A DNA stretch of 64,000 nt from Welwitschia mirabilis (GCA_051453625.1 JBOZIK010000001.1:23977364-24041363), one strand, 5' to 3'. Shown: positions 45,311-56,703, numbered from the stretch's first letter. The notes: generated by a model from the letters alone, not told the origin. Numbers and translations are program-made.

Positions 45311-46580
45311 ACTGCTTGAAGTCATCCTATTTGATTGAGAAATACTTTTTAATCCTTAAGGCTTATTTAGTTAATGTCTAGGAAGGTCTCTATTATGTAA
45401 TGGAAATTATGTTACATGATTTCCTTTACAGTGATAGCATTGATATCCATTATACTATTTCTACTATTGATACTAATTAGGAATTTACTGGAAGTTAGAT
45501 CTCTAATGTTAATTACTTGCATAGTTTTGACTAGGAATATTAAAATGTCTTTTGAATGGAGCCTACTCAGGTTGATTAAAATTCCTATTTTTGCTATTAG
45601 TGTTGTTGATATTATTTTTGCTGGAGTGCTAATTCTTATTTGGCTAAGACATTTATGATCGATTTCCCTTAAGGATATGCCCTCGTGGAGGAATTATTTT
45701 CTTAATTTCTTCTTGTTTTTCTACTAGTTTTATTCTACTATCTTTTCCTTTTCTATAGCCTCTGCTAGATTCTTAGGTTGAAACATGGATATTTTAGTAG
45801 CAACAGAACGAAGAAGACTATTAATAAAGAGATTTGTTTTAACTTCTTCATCTAGATGCATATGTAATACATAACTTAATAATTCTACAAATTTGCACTG
45901 TTGAGATGCTATGGTCACATTATGGGCTTGTCTTAAATTGTAAAACTTTATAACTTTTTAGTAACCTCTCCTTGAATATGTGCTTAAATTCCCTCCATGA
46001 AAGTTCTGGATATTCCAAATTGGTCATTTTTGTTCTCCACCATAGGTTAGCTTCTACTTGTAACATTTAAATAGCTAAAGAAGTCTTTTCATATGCACCA
46101 CATCCTGAGGTACCTATAACCTTTTAACATCACTCAGCTATGCTTCTACTTTGGAAGGATTTGAACCTCCTACAAACTTGGTGTATTTATCTTAATAAAA
46201 GTTTGAATTAATTTCCTCATACCCACTTCCTTAGGTTGATTGATACCATTGTTTACTTGTGAGTTTTGACCTTGAATTTCTGATACGAACTACATGAATG
46301 TATTCATCAATGCTTCTAGATTAAGGTTGAATGAGGATTAATTTCCATTATTAGGTTGCTGACTCTGTTGTAAATTATCTTAATGATGATTATTTAGTAT
46401 AATTGACCTAGAATTAAAGTTTAATTAATGATGACAAGGCATCTAAAAGAAGGGGAAATTTTTAGGAGATTACATTTGGAAATAGAATAGATATTATTAA
46501 AGGTTAATCTTAGAAACATTTTTATGATCTGAGGAAGGTTTATAAGTTATAAATATGTGTTTTCATTTTGAAGTTATGTG
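45311..46580 (-). pseudogene. Chromovirus gag (broken)
   Basis: Minus strand. The open part 45918-45730 reads MTIASQQCKFVELLSYVLHM, then LFINSLLRSVATKISMFQP and LAEAIEKE, as in the Ty3 gag domain ('retrotrans_gag'), where the equivalent F..GL...I...V......TL.EA....E layout is standard. A zinc knuckle remnant C-Y-H-C-K-G-N-H-V-T follows near 45450-45420 (C-x2-C-x4-H-x4-C with the last ligand region decayed). The upstream leader is cut at 46588 by the SIRE-like element and resumes at 55039. Confidence 0.75.
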
Positions 46581-46588
46581 ATCATATA

Positions 46589-48113
46589 GGGGTAAAAATC
46601 TAGCTTTGAAGATTTCACTTGTCAAATCTATTATGCTATTGTATAGATAGATCAAATTGAAGAAAACCACATGATGAAAAGCATCAATCCAAGTCAGACC
46701 TCAAAGTTCATGGTACACAGAAAGTTAAGCTCAGATTTCATAAACACCAATCATAACTGACTAAAGACATTCACATAATTGGAGACATTTATGAAAAAAT
46801 TGTCTACACATTTAAAGAAATCCATGGAAAAGACATCTACTGCATCAAAGACCTCTATGCTGAACTATACCTTGCCACAGAGAAATACATCTAACTTGAC
46901 AAAGACATTGATAGTAAAGCAAGGACCTCACACAGGTAAAAGATGTCTATTACATTAAAGACGTCTATGCTACTTTGACTATTAGAAGACATCTACATAA
47001 TTAAAGATGCTTATACTGAACTGGAAGAGGTAACAAGGACAAATTGTATTTTGATGAATTATATACATCTCAAGGAAGCAATTAAGTTATACATCTTGGA
47101 TTCACAATCACTAAGGGTCAAAAAAATTTCAGTTCAAGTTTCATCAAAATCTGGGTAGTTTTGACTAGAGACTTCTCTCATGTTGAAGACATCTACCTGA
47201 GAGATGTCTATGATACTAAAGACGTCTACCTAAGATACATCTATGATTTCAAAGATGTTTATCCCAAAACTTTACAAAAAATAAAATATCCATTATGCAC
47301 CTAATGCTCAGTCATTTCTATCTGTTTTATAGTGGTTACATCTCTCAAATGGCTATCTTTCTTAAGAAATAGATCAAAGCACATTAAAAGATATAAAGGC
47401 ATAAAGAGAAAAGAATAATGACAACTTCTACATGGATGTTTGGTACAATACAAGAAGCTTTCAGCTATCTTTTGCAAGGAACTATCTATTAAATACATCA
47501 TTCAATCATTGGATCTAACAAGGCTACATCACTTTAATCTTTGACACCTATGGATGATAATAAGAAGGAATAACTCAAGAACTTCATCAAAGATACATAT
47601 TTTTTGGCTTATTGGTTTATTTGATGTCATTATTTTGTTTGAACTAAATTATAAGACTATCAAATTTTTGAATACTCACATTATAGTCCATTTTTTATTC
47701 TCTATCATAGGATCCCTTGCTAGGATTTCATATTGTAAGGCAACCCTTGTATGAATGTTCTTCTGTGAGTGCTTGTAAGCACATTTTTTATTTTGATTTA
47801 TTGGATATCACTAAGGGGAAGAGAGTGCTATGCTAAGAGGAGCATTTCAATTGTATGTAAGGTTGGTGGTGCTTCAAAACCACTATTTTTATAGGTTAAT
47901 AATATCCAAAGATGTGAGAGGAAGCTACTCTTTGTGTATGGATGTACCCAAGTTGGGAAACTACATTAAATATGATAAGCTATTTATTACATAGTTTTTA
48001 ATTTATTTTTAGCTAAATTTATCTATATATTATATAGTTTTTAATTTCTTTTTAGCTAAATTTATTTTTTATTGACCTCATTCACCCCTCCCTTTTGAGT
48101 TCAATGATCCTCA
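46589..48113 (+). repeat. 5' LTR of the SIRE-like element, with GACGTC-box array
   Basis: Aligns throughout with 53563-55038 (shared TATTATGCTATTGTATAGA near its start; TCCTCA at its end). Between about 46763 and 47270 it holds roughly 15 copies of AGACGTCT or its decay forms. Two intact GACGTC cores are at 46960-46965 and 47221-47226. Confidence 0.85.
46763..47272. promoter_or_regulatory. Array of AGACGTCT / AGACATCT / AGATGTCT palindromes
   Basis: Clear copies include 46830-46837 (AGACATCT), 46941-46948 (AGATGTCT), 46959-46966 (AGACGTCT), 46987-46994 (AGACATCT) and several at 47186-47260. AGACGTCT is a perfect palindrome containing GACGTC, an ACGT-core site (C-box type) of the kind bound by plant bZIP factors. 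Deamination of its CpG gives exactly the two common variants, one per strand. Binding is inference. Confidence 0.7.
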
Positions 48114-48114
48114 C

Positions 48115-48132
48115 TAGTATTAGAGTGGGTAC
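48115..48132 (+). promoter_or_regulatory. Primer-binding site, initiator tRNA-Met type, decayed
   Basis: TAGTATTAGAGTGGGTAC directly after the 5' LTR. It corresponds to the usual TGGTATCAGAGC site of plant copia elements with C-to-T and G-to-A changes. Confidence 0.8.
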
Positions 48133-48165
48133 TCATAAAAAGAAGTAACATTCTTGAGTGAACTA

Positions 48166-49260
48166 TGAAGGGATACCATTTGTTAGAACTCCATCCTTCG
48201 AAGGGGCTAACTATGCCTATTGAAAGATGAAGATGCGAGTGTACTTAGATTTTTATGAGTTTCAACATTGGCAAAGCATTGAAGATTGATATTCAAAACT
48301 CCTAAAAACCACAATAGATGTTGTAGGAAATTTCATTACACAAATAAAATCTAGAAGGTACTAAGAAGACAAAAAAAGGTAGGTTTCATGTATAACTCAA
48401 AAGCAAAGAACACTCTTTACTCAGCCCTTACAATGGAGGAGTTCAATAGAATAGCTGGATGCAAAACTGGATAAGAAATTTGGAATGCTATAGTGGGGAC
48501 ATATGAAAGAACCTTCATCATTAAGAAATCAAAGCTTCTTGTCTGGACAAGTCAGTTTAAAAATATAAAGATAAACGGTGGAGAAAGAATACATGAATAC
48601 TTCACAAGAGTCCCTAATATAGTGAATGCTATACATGGCATTGGTAAAAATCTTCCTGAAGCCAAGGTAATTCAAAAATTTATTAGATTCTTAACTCCAG
48701 AGTATAGGCCTAAAACAATAGCAATGGAAGATTCAAGAGACTTCAACTCAATAAAGATCGAATAATTACAAAGTGCTCTAATGGCATATGAGATGAATCT
48801 TATTCAAGATAGTGCTTTAAAAGAGAAGCATATTGCTGTTAAAGTTAGTGAAAACACAAGACAAGTTTCAAAAGGGGAAAAAAAGGAAGGATCAGATGGA
48901 GATGAATCTGAATATGATGTAGATAAAGAACTTGCTCTCATCATAAGGTGACCCAAAAGGCTTCTTTTATAAAAGAATAACTAAAAGAAGGGCTATCAAA
49001 AATGATATGGATTTCAAGCTAGAGGTAAGTCCAAAGGTAAGACTTTTAGTAGTTCTTCATTTTCTTCTAAATATGGTAATTCTAAGTTAGGATATTAGGT
49101 TTGCGGAGGACAAGGATACATAGCCTGAAAATGTCCTAGCTCTAACAGATTATAAGAAAAGGCACAAAAGAAAGAACCCAAGAAAAGAATATCTTTCTTC
49201 GTAGGATAGGATGATGATGAGGATGCAACTGAAGTAGAAACATCTGATGACAAAAAAGGT
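48166..49260 (+). pseudogene. Copia gag of the SIRE-like element (broken)
   Basis: From ATG 48166 the frames give VRTPSFEGANYAY, stop in place of Trp, KMKMRVYLDFYEF (about 48181-48255), the F-x-G-x-N-Y-x-x-W start of copia gag. Next are EFNRIAGCKTG and EIWNAIVGTYE, then the UBN2-type capsid block (48493-48765 open: VWTSQFKNIKINGGERIHEY, then FIRFLTPEYRPKTIAME) and LQSALMAYEMNL. A zinc knuckle at about 49087-49137 reads Y-x-V-C-G-G-Q-G-Y-I-A-stop-K-C: the first Cys and the His are both Tyr and a Trp codon is a stop. The changes are consistent with methylation-driven decay. Gag would form the particle that packages element RNA. Confidence 0.85.
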
Positions 49261-50403
49261 CTTCCATCCTACATGGGCATTGTACATATCCAAGAGGGAA
49301 ATGATGAAAGAAAAGAAAAACCTAAATCAGATAGTGAAGGCAGAACAGGTATGGAACTTCAAAACAGGTATGATTTAATCTCTAAAGAATTCATTAAGTT
49401 GTAAAAGTTATGTGTAAAATGAAAAGATTACTTCATTCCCATAAATGAGCATATGAATAAAAAAAGGGTTTTTGCAATAGGTCATCATCTAAAAAATCAA
49501 CTCTTAAAGCTGATATAGTAAACTAATGGGTGAATTAAAGCATTTTAGACAATAATCTTTTGATTTAAAAAGAATTAATGAGAAATTTCCTTAAGGAAAG
49601 GAGATCTTAAACATCATGCTTGGACAAGTAGAAGCGCAAATCATAAAATTGGGTTGGGTCATAATGAATCCTCCATTGTTCAACAAATGGAACTACAAAC
49701 TAAGGTATGAGAATTTAGTGTAAACAAATAATATTATTTGTTATTACTGCCATAAACAAGGTCATTATTAGTTTTATCTAATAAAATTCTAAACCAGATA
49801 TTACACTAACAATGCCAAAAGATCAAGAAGTATGGTACAACATTTTTTACATGCTAAACCAAAGAAAACATGGGTTTCAAAATCAATACTAGCTCTGTTA
49901 TCTCAGATTGCACTATGAGCAGTAAACAAATGATATTTTATTTACAATATGTAGACATCTTTACAATATGTAGATGGTTCATAAATTTTTTAACAAAAGA
50001 CATCTTTTGTCAAAGTTGAGGTCTACTATTGTCATTTTAGACATCTTTCTGCTTGTATACATCTTTCAAGAACTATTGTGAAAATAAAAAATGCACACCG
50101 AAACTGAGGTTTTTAACCCTATTTATTCCACAACGTGGTCATCATCTATCATTTTCAATCCTTTACTTATCAGTATCCCTCTCAAATCTCTTTCTAGCCT
50201 ATTTTTCTTAGAACTCTTAGCAAAGATGTCTTGGATTCGGAAGACATCTTTATAGCAAGTACAACAGGTGTTCTTTTCTCTTAGAGGTGCTCTTTTTCAT
50301 TAATTTATTTGCATTTTGATTCTTATCAGTTCAATTTTTCCAAATATTCTTTAAACATTATAAGGTTAAATTCCTCTATTACCTCAAAAGATAAAGAACT
50401 AGC
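49261..50403 (+). other. Interior of the SIRE-like element between gag and third ORF
   Basis: Where protease, integrase and RT should lie there is only about 1.1 kb. The first 200 bases continue gag-like text (SYMGIVHIQEGNDERKEKPK). I find no pol motif after that. At 49960-50255 the GACGTC-box decay forms appear again (for example AGACATCT near 49969, 49992, 50038 and 50243), outside the LTR. Confidence 0.6.
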
Positions 50404-51186
50404 CACGAAATCACACAGACCATAGTATGAGCCTCAGTTTTATCATGATTTTATTGCTAAATGTTTTAAAATGGGGATTAGAAACTCAATCATTGCAGAA
50501 TGGACTCTTTTCTTTCGAAAGCAGAGAAAAGATTAGATTCTTACATATTTTTCCTATATTGAATAGGATATGGTAGTCCAATTGAACCAGGGCATTCTAG
50601 ATCCCATTGTCAGAGAATTTTATGCTAACATTCATGAGATACATGACTACACTAGGACATTTCAAATACAAGTACAAGGTACTTCTTTATTTCTCACACC
50701 CAATCTTATAAATTCTATACTTGGTATTGATGATTCGAAGCTATCAAGTTATATGTGCATTCATTTAAAGATATATTCAATTACGACTCTATTAGTATTT
50801 TACGATGTTCAATGAGCAATGTACTATTTGGGCATTCTAGAATGAACTTTTATGAGAATATAGAACATAAGGATATGGTGTAAATTGCCTCTATTCTAAG
50901 CTTAATTAGTTTTTACAACATACTTGCTTGGGATGATAGTTATACCTATTGTAATCTCATGTAGAAGTTTGTTGTTTATTGTCTTCTTACAGGGTTGAAG
51001 ATTGATCTAGGATTCATTTTATGCATAGATATTATTACACTTTTCCAGAAGGGTAAGACTTTGGGCCACTCTTGCTTGATCAGTTTGATTATCAGCAGTG
51101 CTAGCATTTCAATGCCACAAGTAAATATCATTTATCTAAAGAAGCCACTTGCAGAATTTACTAAGAAACGAAGAGTACTATTGTGA
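50404..51186 (+). pseudogene. Third ORF, 'putative plant transposon protein'-like (broken)
   Basis: The text runs YEPQFYHDFIAKCFKMGIRN (about 50427-50486), then VVQLNQGILDPIVREFYANI (50573-50632), TRTFQIQVQGTSLFLTPNLI (about 50657-50716) and NSILGIDDSKL. The order 'F....VVERGI....L..P.VREFYAN.....V.V.G..V.F.P..IN..LG' is that of the Pfam 'putative plant transposon protein' family. The C-terminal half (50995-51186) gives LGHSCLISLIISSA, then MPQVNIIYLKKPLAEFTKKR. The family is common in plant retroelements; its function is unknown. Recognised from memory. A relative of the C-terminal half follows the copia RNase H at 17.1-17.9 kb. Confidence 0.65.
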
Positions 51187-52213
51187 GATGATGAAGGCAT
51201 AAGCAGCAGATCATCTAAATCAGAGTTTCAGTGATCTTACTCTATAGCATCTTACAATTCATCATCTATAAAGAAGGGCCTAAAGAATATTACAAAGATG
51301 GTAGATAAGATTGAACATAATTTATTGAGGTTGAAAAAGCACCATTCCATGGCTAGTGAAGGAGAGGCTCGTACAAGCAGTTGGAAATCCATGGAACTCC
51401 CACTTGGACTGACTCCAAGGAGGAATCAGATGCAGAGGCACCTTTATCTCTACATGGTATAGGATATGAATTAGGCCATGTAGCATATATTGATTCTTTA
51501 GATCCTATAAAAGGGAAAGCACAAACATAAGGGGAGTGCTAGGCTTGTACACCAGCATAGGTATAAGGGAAGGACTAGGCTATGATACCGTCACAAGGGG
51601 AGCAGCAGGGAGACTCCAAGAGCTCTAATTATTAGCTCCTCATCTTTTGCAAGTCTCATTGAAAACTACTCGTCTACTATCCAGTCTTCATTACCACCTC
51701 GTCCATCATCACTATCTTGCATTCCATCTCCACTACCACCTTTCATCGAACTAATCCATGTTCCACCTCTTAGCATAAATCCACCACCATCTTTTACTGA
51801 TACCACCACTGCTAGCTTTTACAGGGCTTCCATTACCCCTCAAATGTATTCACTTATGAGGAGACAAGCCTCTCAGGGCCCTAGTAAACCATCTTAGTGG
51901 CTATCTAGGAAGCAACACACATCTCCATCCACATATTCCTCTTCATACACCAATCATACCTCTACCACCCATAGCTACGATGAAGGAGAAGGCATATAGT
52001 ATACCAGTGACTCCACTCTCAGTGATTAGATCCTTTTTCTTGCTATCCAAAAGAGGGAAGAAGATAGGCAAATTAGATTTGACATCCTATATGAGCCTAA
52101 AGGATATGATCTTAAGCCAGATGGATTGGAATCCCTATAAGTGACATCACTATTGATGATCAATTTCTGATTGTTGGTATACATCTCACATTACCTATTG
52201 TTATCTTTACTCT
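51187..52213 (+). pseudogene. Pro/Ser-rich tail region after the third ORF
   Basis: From about 51640 to 51960 one frame encodes a Pro/Ser/Thr-rich low-complexity stretch (SSLPPRPSSLSCIPSPLPP and similar), followed by charged text EDRQIRFDILYEP near 52053-52100. Pro/Ser-rich tails are common after this ORF type in plant elements. Stops are present and no domain is recognised. Confidence 0.5.
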
Positions 52214-53171
52214 NNNNNNNNNNNNNNNNNNNNNNNNNNNNNNNNNNNNNNNNNNNNNNNNNNNNNNNNNNNNNNNNNNNNNNNNNNNNNNNNNNNNNNN
52301 NNNNNNNNNNNNNNNNNNNNNNNNNNNNNNNNNNNNNNNNNNNNNNNNNNNNNNNNNNNNNNNNNNNNNNNNNNNNNNNNNNNNNNNNNNNNNNNNNNNN
52401 NNNNNNNNNNNNNNNNNNNNNNNNNNNNNNNNNNNNNNNNNNNNNNNNNNNNNNNNNNNNNNNNNNNNNNNNNNNNNNNNNNNNNNNNNNNNNNNNNNNN
52501 NNNNNNNNNNNNNNNNNNNNNNNNNNNNNNNNNNNNNNNNNNNNNNNNNNNNNNNNNNNNNNNNNNNNNNNNNNNNNNNNNNNNNNNNNNNNNNNNNNNN
52601 NNNNNNNNNNNNNNNNNNNNNNNNNNNNNNNNNNNNNNNNNNNNNNNNNNNNNNNNNNNNNNNNNNNNNNNNNNNNNNNNNNNNNNNNNNNNNNNNNNNN
52701 NNNNNNNNNNNNNNNNNNNNNNNNNNNNNNNNNNNNNNNNNNNNNNNNNNNNNNNNNNNNNNNNNNNNNNNNNNNNNNNNNNNNNNNNNNNNNNNNNNNN
52801 NNNNNNNNNNNNNNNNNNNNNNNNNNNNNNNNNNNNNNNNNNNNNNNNNNNNNNNNNNNNNNNNNNNNNNNNNNNNNNNNNNNNNNNNNNNNNNNNNNNN
52901 NNNNNNNNNNNNNNNNNNNNNNNNNNNNNNNNNNNNNNNNNNNNNNNNNNNNNNNNNNNNNNNNNNNNNNNNNNNNNNNNNNNNNNNNNNNNNNNNNNNN
53001 NNNNNNNNNNNNNNNNNNNNNNNNNNNNNNNNNNNNNNNNNNNNNNNNNNNNNNNNNNNNNNNNNNNNNNNNNNNNNNNNNNNNNNNNNNNNNNNNNNNN
53101 NNNNNNNNNNNNNNNNNNNNNNNNNNNNNNNNNNNNNNNNNNNNNNNNNNNNNNNNNNNNNNNNNNNNNNN
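52214..53171. other. Assembly gap, 958 N, with duplicated flanks
   Basis: The ~48 bases before the gap (ending TTGTTATCTTTACTCT) recur just after it (53172-53219) with one difference. This suggests an overlap, or a tandem repeat that the assembler could not resolve. Frames crossing it are artefacts. Confidence 0.95.
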
Positions 53172-53550
53172 TTCTGATTGTTGGCATACATCTCACATTA
53201 CCTATTGTTATCTTTACTCTTATTAGCACACATGTCATGCTTTGATATTACCTGTCATTATTTCTACTATTGTTGACACACTATTATTATTTACCGTTGT
53301 TGGTACATATTACATGATCAGTTATTGATTGTTGTTATTTTCTTGAATGCAATTACTTAATGCTTATGTGCTATTCTTATTTACTACTTTACATGTTTAT
53401 GTGTATGGTTAATCAATTTTGTCAAAACTGTTGAAATTTACATTATGTATCATGCAATACATTATGTGTTCTCTTGGATTAAACTATCTCAATTAATTTG
53501 ATACAATATCGTTACACTAATGAGATTTTTCAAGCTTTGGACATCACCAG

Positions 53551-53560
53551 AAAGGGGGAG
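53551..53560 (+). promoter_or_regulatory. Polypurine tract of the SIRE-like element
   Basis: AAAGGGGGAG followed by ATGGTTGG, the standard copia polypurine tract directly before the 3' LTR. Confidence 0.85.
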
Positions 53561-53562
53561 AT

Positions 53563-55038
53563 GGTTGGTAAAAATTTAGTTTTAATGATTCCACTTGTCA
53601 AATATATTATGCTATTGTATAGACAGGTCAAATTGGAGAAAACTAGATTACAAAAAGCATTAGTTCAATTCATACCCTAAAGTTTATGGTACATAGAAAG
53701 TTTAGCTCAAATTTCATAATGTCAAATCACAACTGGCTAAATATGTCTGCATAAGTGAAGATATCTATAGGAAAGATGTCTGCGCTTTTTAAGACATGTA
53801 TAGAATAGATGTGTGCTGCATCAAAGACATCTATGTTGAACCAGACTTTACCACAAAGAAAACATCTACCTTCACAAAGATGTCTATACTGAAGCAAGGC
53901 CCTGAGACAGGTGATAGATGTCTATCACATTAAAGACATCTATGCTACTTTGATTGTTGGAAGACATCTACATAATTGAAGACATCTATACTGAACTGGA
54001 AGAGGTGACAAGGACAAATTATATTTTGATGAATTATCTACATCTCAGGGAAGCAATCAAGTTTTACATCTTAGATTCATAATTACTAAGGCTTAAAGAA
54101 ACTGCAGTTTGAGCTTCATCCAAATATGGGCACTTTAACCAGAGATGTTAGCCATGTTGAAGATGTTTGCCTAAGAGACATCTATAATACTAAAGATGTC
54201 TACCTAAGAGACATCCATCATTTTAAAAATATCTATCTCAAAACTTTGTAAAAAATAAATAGTCATTGTGCACCTAACATTTAGCTATTTCTATCTATTT
54301 TACAGCAGTTACATCTCTCAAATGGCTATCTTTGAGCAATATCTAGAAGCACATCAAAAGATATAAAGGCACAAAGAGAGAAGAAGAAGAATGACTTCTG
54401 CATGGGTGTTTTATACAATAAAGGAAGCTTTCAGCTATTTTTTGCAAGGGACTATCTAGTTAATTCATCATTAGATCATTGAATCTTATAAGGTTTCATC
54501 ACTCTAATCTTTAGCACCCATGGGTGATAGCAAGAAGGAATAACTCAATCACTTCATTAAAGATACATCTTTTCAGGCTTCTTGTTTCCTTTTTTGCATT
54601 ATTTTATTGGAACTAAATCACAAAACTATCAGATTTTTGAATACTCTCATTATAGTCCATTTCTTATTCTCTATCATAGAATCCCTTGTCAAGGTTCCAT
54701 ATTGTAAGGCAACTCTTATATGGTTGGCCTTCTATGAGTGCTTGTGAGCCCATTTTTCATTTTGATTTATTGGATATCCTGGAGGGGAAGAGAGTGCTTC
54801 CTTGATAGGAGCATCTTAATTATATATAAGGTTGGTGATGCTCCAAAACCACTATTTTTACAGGTTAAGAATATTTAGAGTTGTGAGAGGAAGCTATCCT
54901 CTATGTGTGGACATACCCAAGTTGGGAAACTATGTTAAATCTAATAAGGTATTTATTGCATAGTTTTTAATTTGTTTTTAGCTAAATTTATTTTTGGTAG
55001 ATCTCATTTGTTCCTCCCCTTTGAATTTAACAATCCTC
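53563..55038 (+). repeat. 3' LTR of the SIRE-like element, with palindrome array
   Basis: Pairs with 46589-48113. The palindrome array is present again between about 53740 and 54240 (for example AAGACATCTA near 53825, 53935, 53960; AGATGTCT near 53775, 53878, 53916, 54193). No intact GACGTC is left in this copy; all inspected sites are in the CATC/TGTC decay forms. Confidence 0.85.
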
Positions 55039-55766
55039 ATCATATAATTTAGGATAAATAACTTGGTTGGAGATTTGATTATTTCTAAGAGTATCTAATT
55101 ATAAGGTATTATTGTATGTATTTATATTTCTCGTAAAAGGTTAATCTCTTTCAGAAATCATATAAGTTCATTGTCCTAAATTCTTAAGATAATTATAGTT
55201 CTGTTAAGTGATTATTATTTATAGCTATAAGGTAATAGAGTCTTTAATAACTTAATTCATCATCCTTTTCGATTTGATTAAGGATCTTTAACAATCATAA
55301 ATATGATTACCATAATGGACATCTATGGATTCGATTATAGTTAACCTTATGAATACTTTCAAACTATCCTAAATATTATCCACTTTTAAGATTATTAAGA
55401 TGCTAAGATTATCATTAGTGTAATCTTTATCATTATTGGGGACAACATGAATATAATTTGGTATATATTTATGGAGTATAAAAATTATAGGTATTCTAAA
55501 ATTCATGATTATTAAGAGATATGATTAAATTCATTCTTATCTTAGAGTTATCTTGGAATCTAGTATTATCAAAGATGTAATTGATTTTACTCATGCATAA
55601 GATTATTAAGGATATAACTAACTTTATAGCTAATAGGAATTAGGATTATTATGGTTACAGCTAACTTTATGATTATTAAGAAGAAAGGTTGTTAAAAATA
55701 AAATTGGATTTATATTATTATAAATTTATAAGTACTTAACATAGGTATTATTTAAGTTAACCTAGA
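55039..55766 (-). other. Chromovirus leader, second part
   Basis: Resumes the sequence broken at 46588. It resembles the leader of gypsy element 2 (32081-32632), especially TTAAGTTAACCTAGAGCT at the end. AT-rich and non-coding. Confidence 0.65.
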
Positions 55767-55778
55767 GCTCTGATACTA
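55767..55778 (-). promoter_or_regulatory. Primer-binding site of the chromovirus, initiator tRNA-Met type
   Basis: On the minus strand TAGTATCAGAGC, one change from the canonical TGGTATCAGAGC, four bases from the LTR edge TGTGACATCC. It fixes the element orientation as minus. Confidence 0.85.
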
Positions 55779-55781
55779 ATT

Positions 55782-56603
55782 TGTGACATCCTCTCTTTTC
55801 TTACCCTAATTAAGAACTTTTTCCCTCTTCTTTTCTTTTTTAATATTATTACCTAATAGACACAGCAAAACCTATGATCAATTTTTACTTACTCCTTTAT
55901 TAGCATTTCTATATTTTAAGGAAAAAATCATATTAATATTATACATTTCCTTATAATTAATTTCTAGATTATTTTAGTTTACAAACAATAATGATGTTAT
56001 AAGTTTGTGTCCTCCATTTCTTCTTAGTTTTCGTCACATAAAAAGATATCTCTTAAATAATTGAGGAGATGTAAACTTGTTATAAATATATATGAATAAG
56101 TATAATACATAACCAACATAATAGGAGGTTGCAACTCCCATTAACGGAATTCCAACTTGATATCCGCCCACTCTTCAAACCTGGGTTGGTTCTACTTCAG
56201 GTTCTAAACTATACAAACATGATTGGGATCAACTCCATAGGCTTATAATTCACCTCGATATACCCCAAATATAGGTAATACATGGTATCTGAGGTGGATG
56301 CATACTTACAAATGATCCTTGCTTTTTTAAAACATCTTTAAATGGTGTAAAATCGTCCATCGATGTCAAGGGCTCAAGATATTAAGTCAAAGTAAGTTCA
56401 TACATGGATAGGGCAAGAGAGTGGTGATTTAATTCACTTCCATAATGATATTTTAAAAAAAAAAAAAAAAAAGCAATGTAACCCACCTTTGTGATAAAAT
56501 CCAAGTGTTGAGTTGAACATTATTAGGATTATCTTGATGTAGTCCTATTCAATGAATACACCACATAAATGCATACATACAATTCTAACTAATGTATATA
56601 TTT
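55782..56603 (-). repeat. 5' LTR of the chromovirus, first part
   Basis: From TGTGACATCCTCTC to the N gap, alignable with 32648-33440, 35079-35799 and the reverse of 38340-39131. A 17-A run is at about 56455-56471. The LTR is broken by an insertion and resumes at 63775. Confidence 0.75.
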
Positions 56604-56703
56604 NNNNNNNNNNNNNNNNNNNNNNNNNNNNNNNNNNNNNNNNNNNNNNNNNNNNNNNNNNNNNNNNNNNNNNNNNNNNNNNNNNNNNNNNNNNNNNNNN
56701 NNN
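56604..56703. other. Assembly gap, 100 N
   Basis: Exactly 100 N at the left edge of the insertion in the LTR; it may hide the target-site duplication and up to about 40 bases of LTR. Confidence 0.99.

Larger units (their letters stand above)
46589..55038 (+). mobile_element. SIRE-like Ty1/copia element with gag and third ORF but no visible pol
   Basis: Bounded by direct LTRs (46589-48113 and 53563-55038). The primer site is the decayed initiator tRNA-Met type (48115) and the polypurine tract AAAGGGGGAG is at 53551. ATCATATA flanks both ends (46581-46588 and 55039-55046), which contains the expected 5-bp target duplication. The interior holds gag (48166-49240), a long non-coding part, the third ORF (50404-51186), a Pro/Ser-rich region and a 958-N gap. 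No protease, integrase, RT or RNase H is seen. The gap is flanked by a duplicated ~48 bases, which argues against several kb of pol being hidden there. It is inserted in the chromovirus leader. Confidence 0.8.

Noticed and set aside
52160-53238. Frames of 343-351 codons on both strands
   Set aside because: They span the 958-N gap and have a few real codons at each end.
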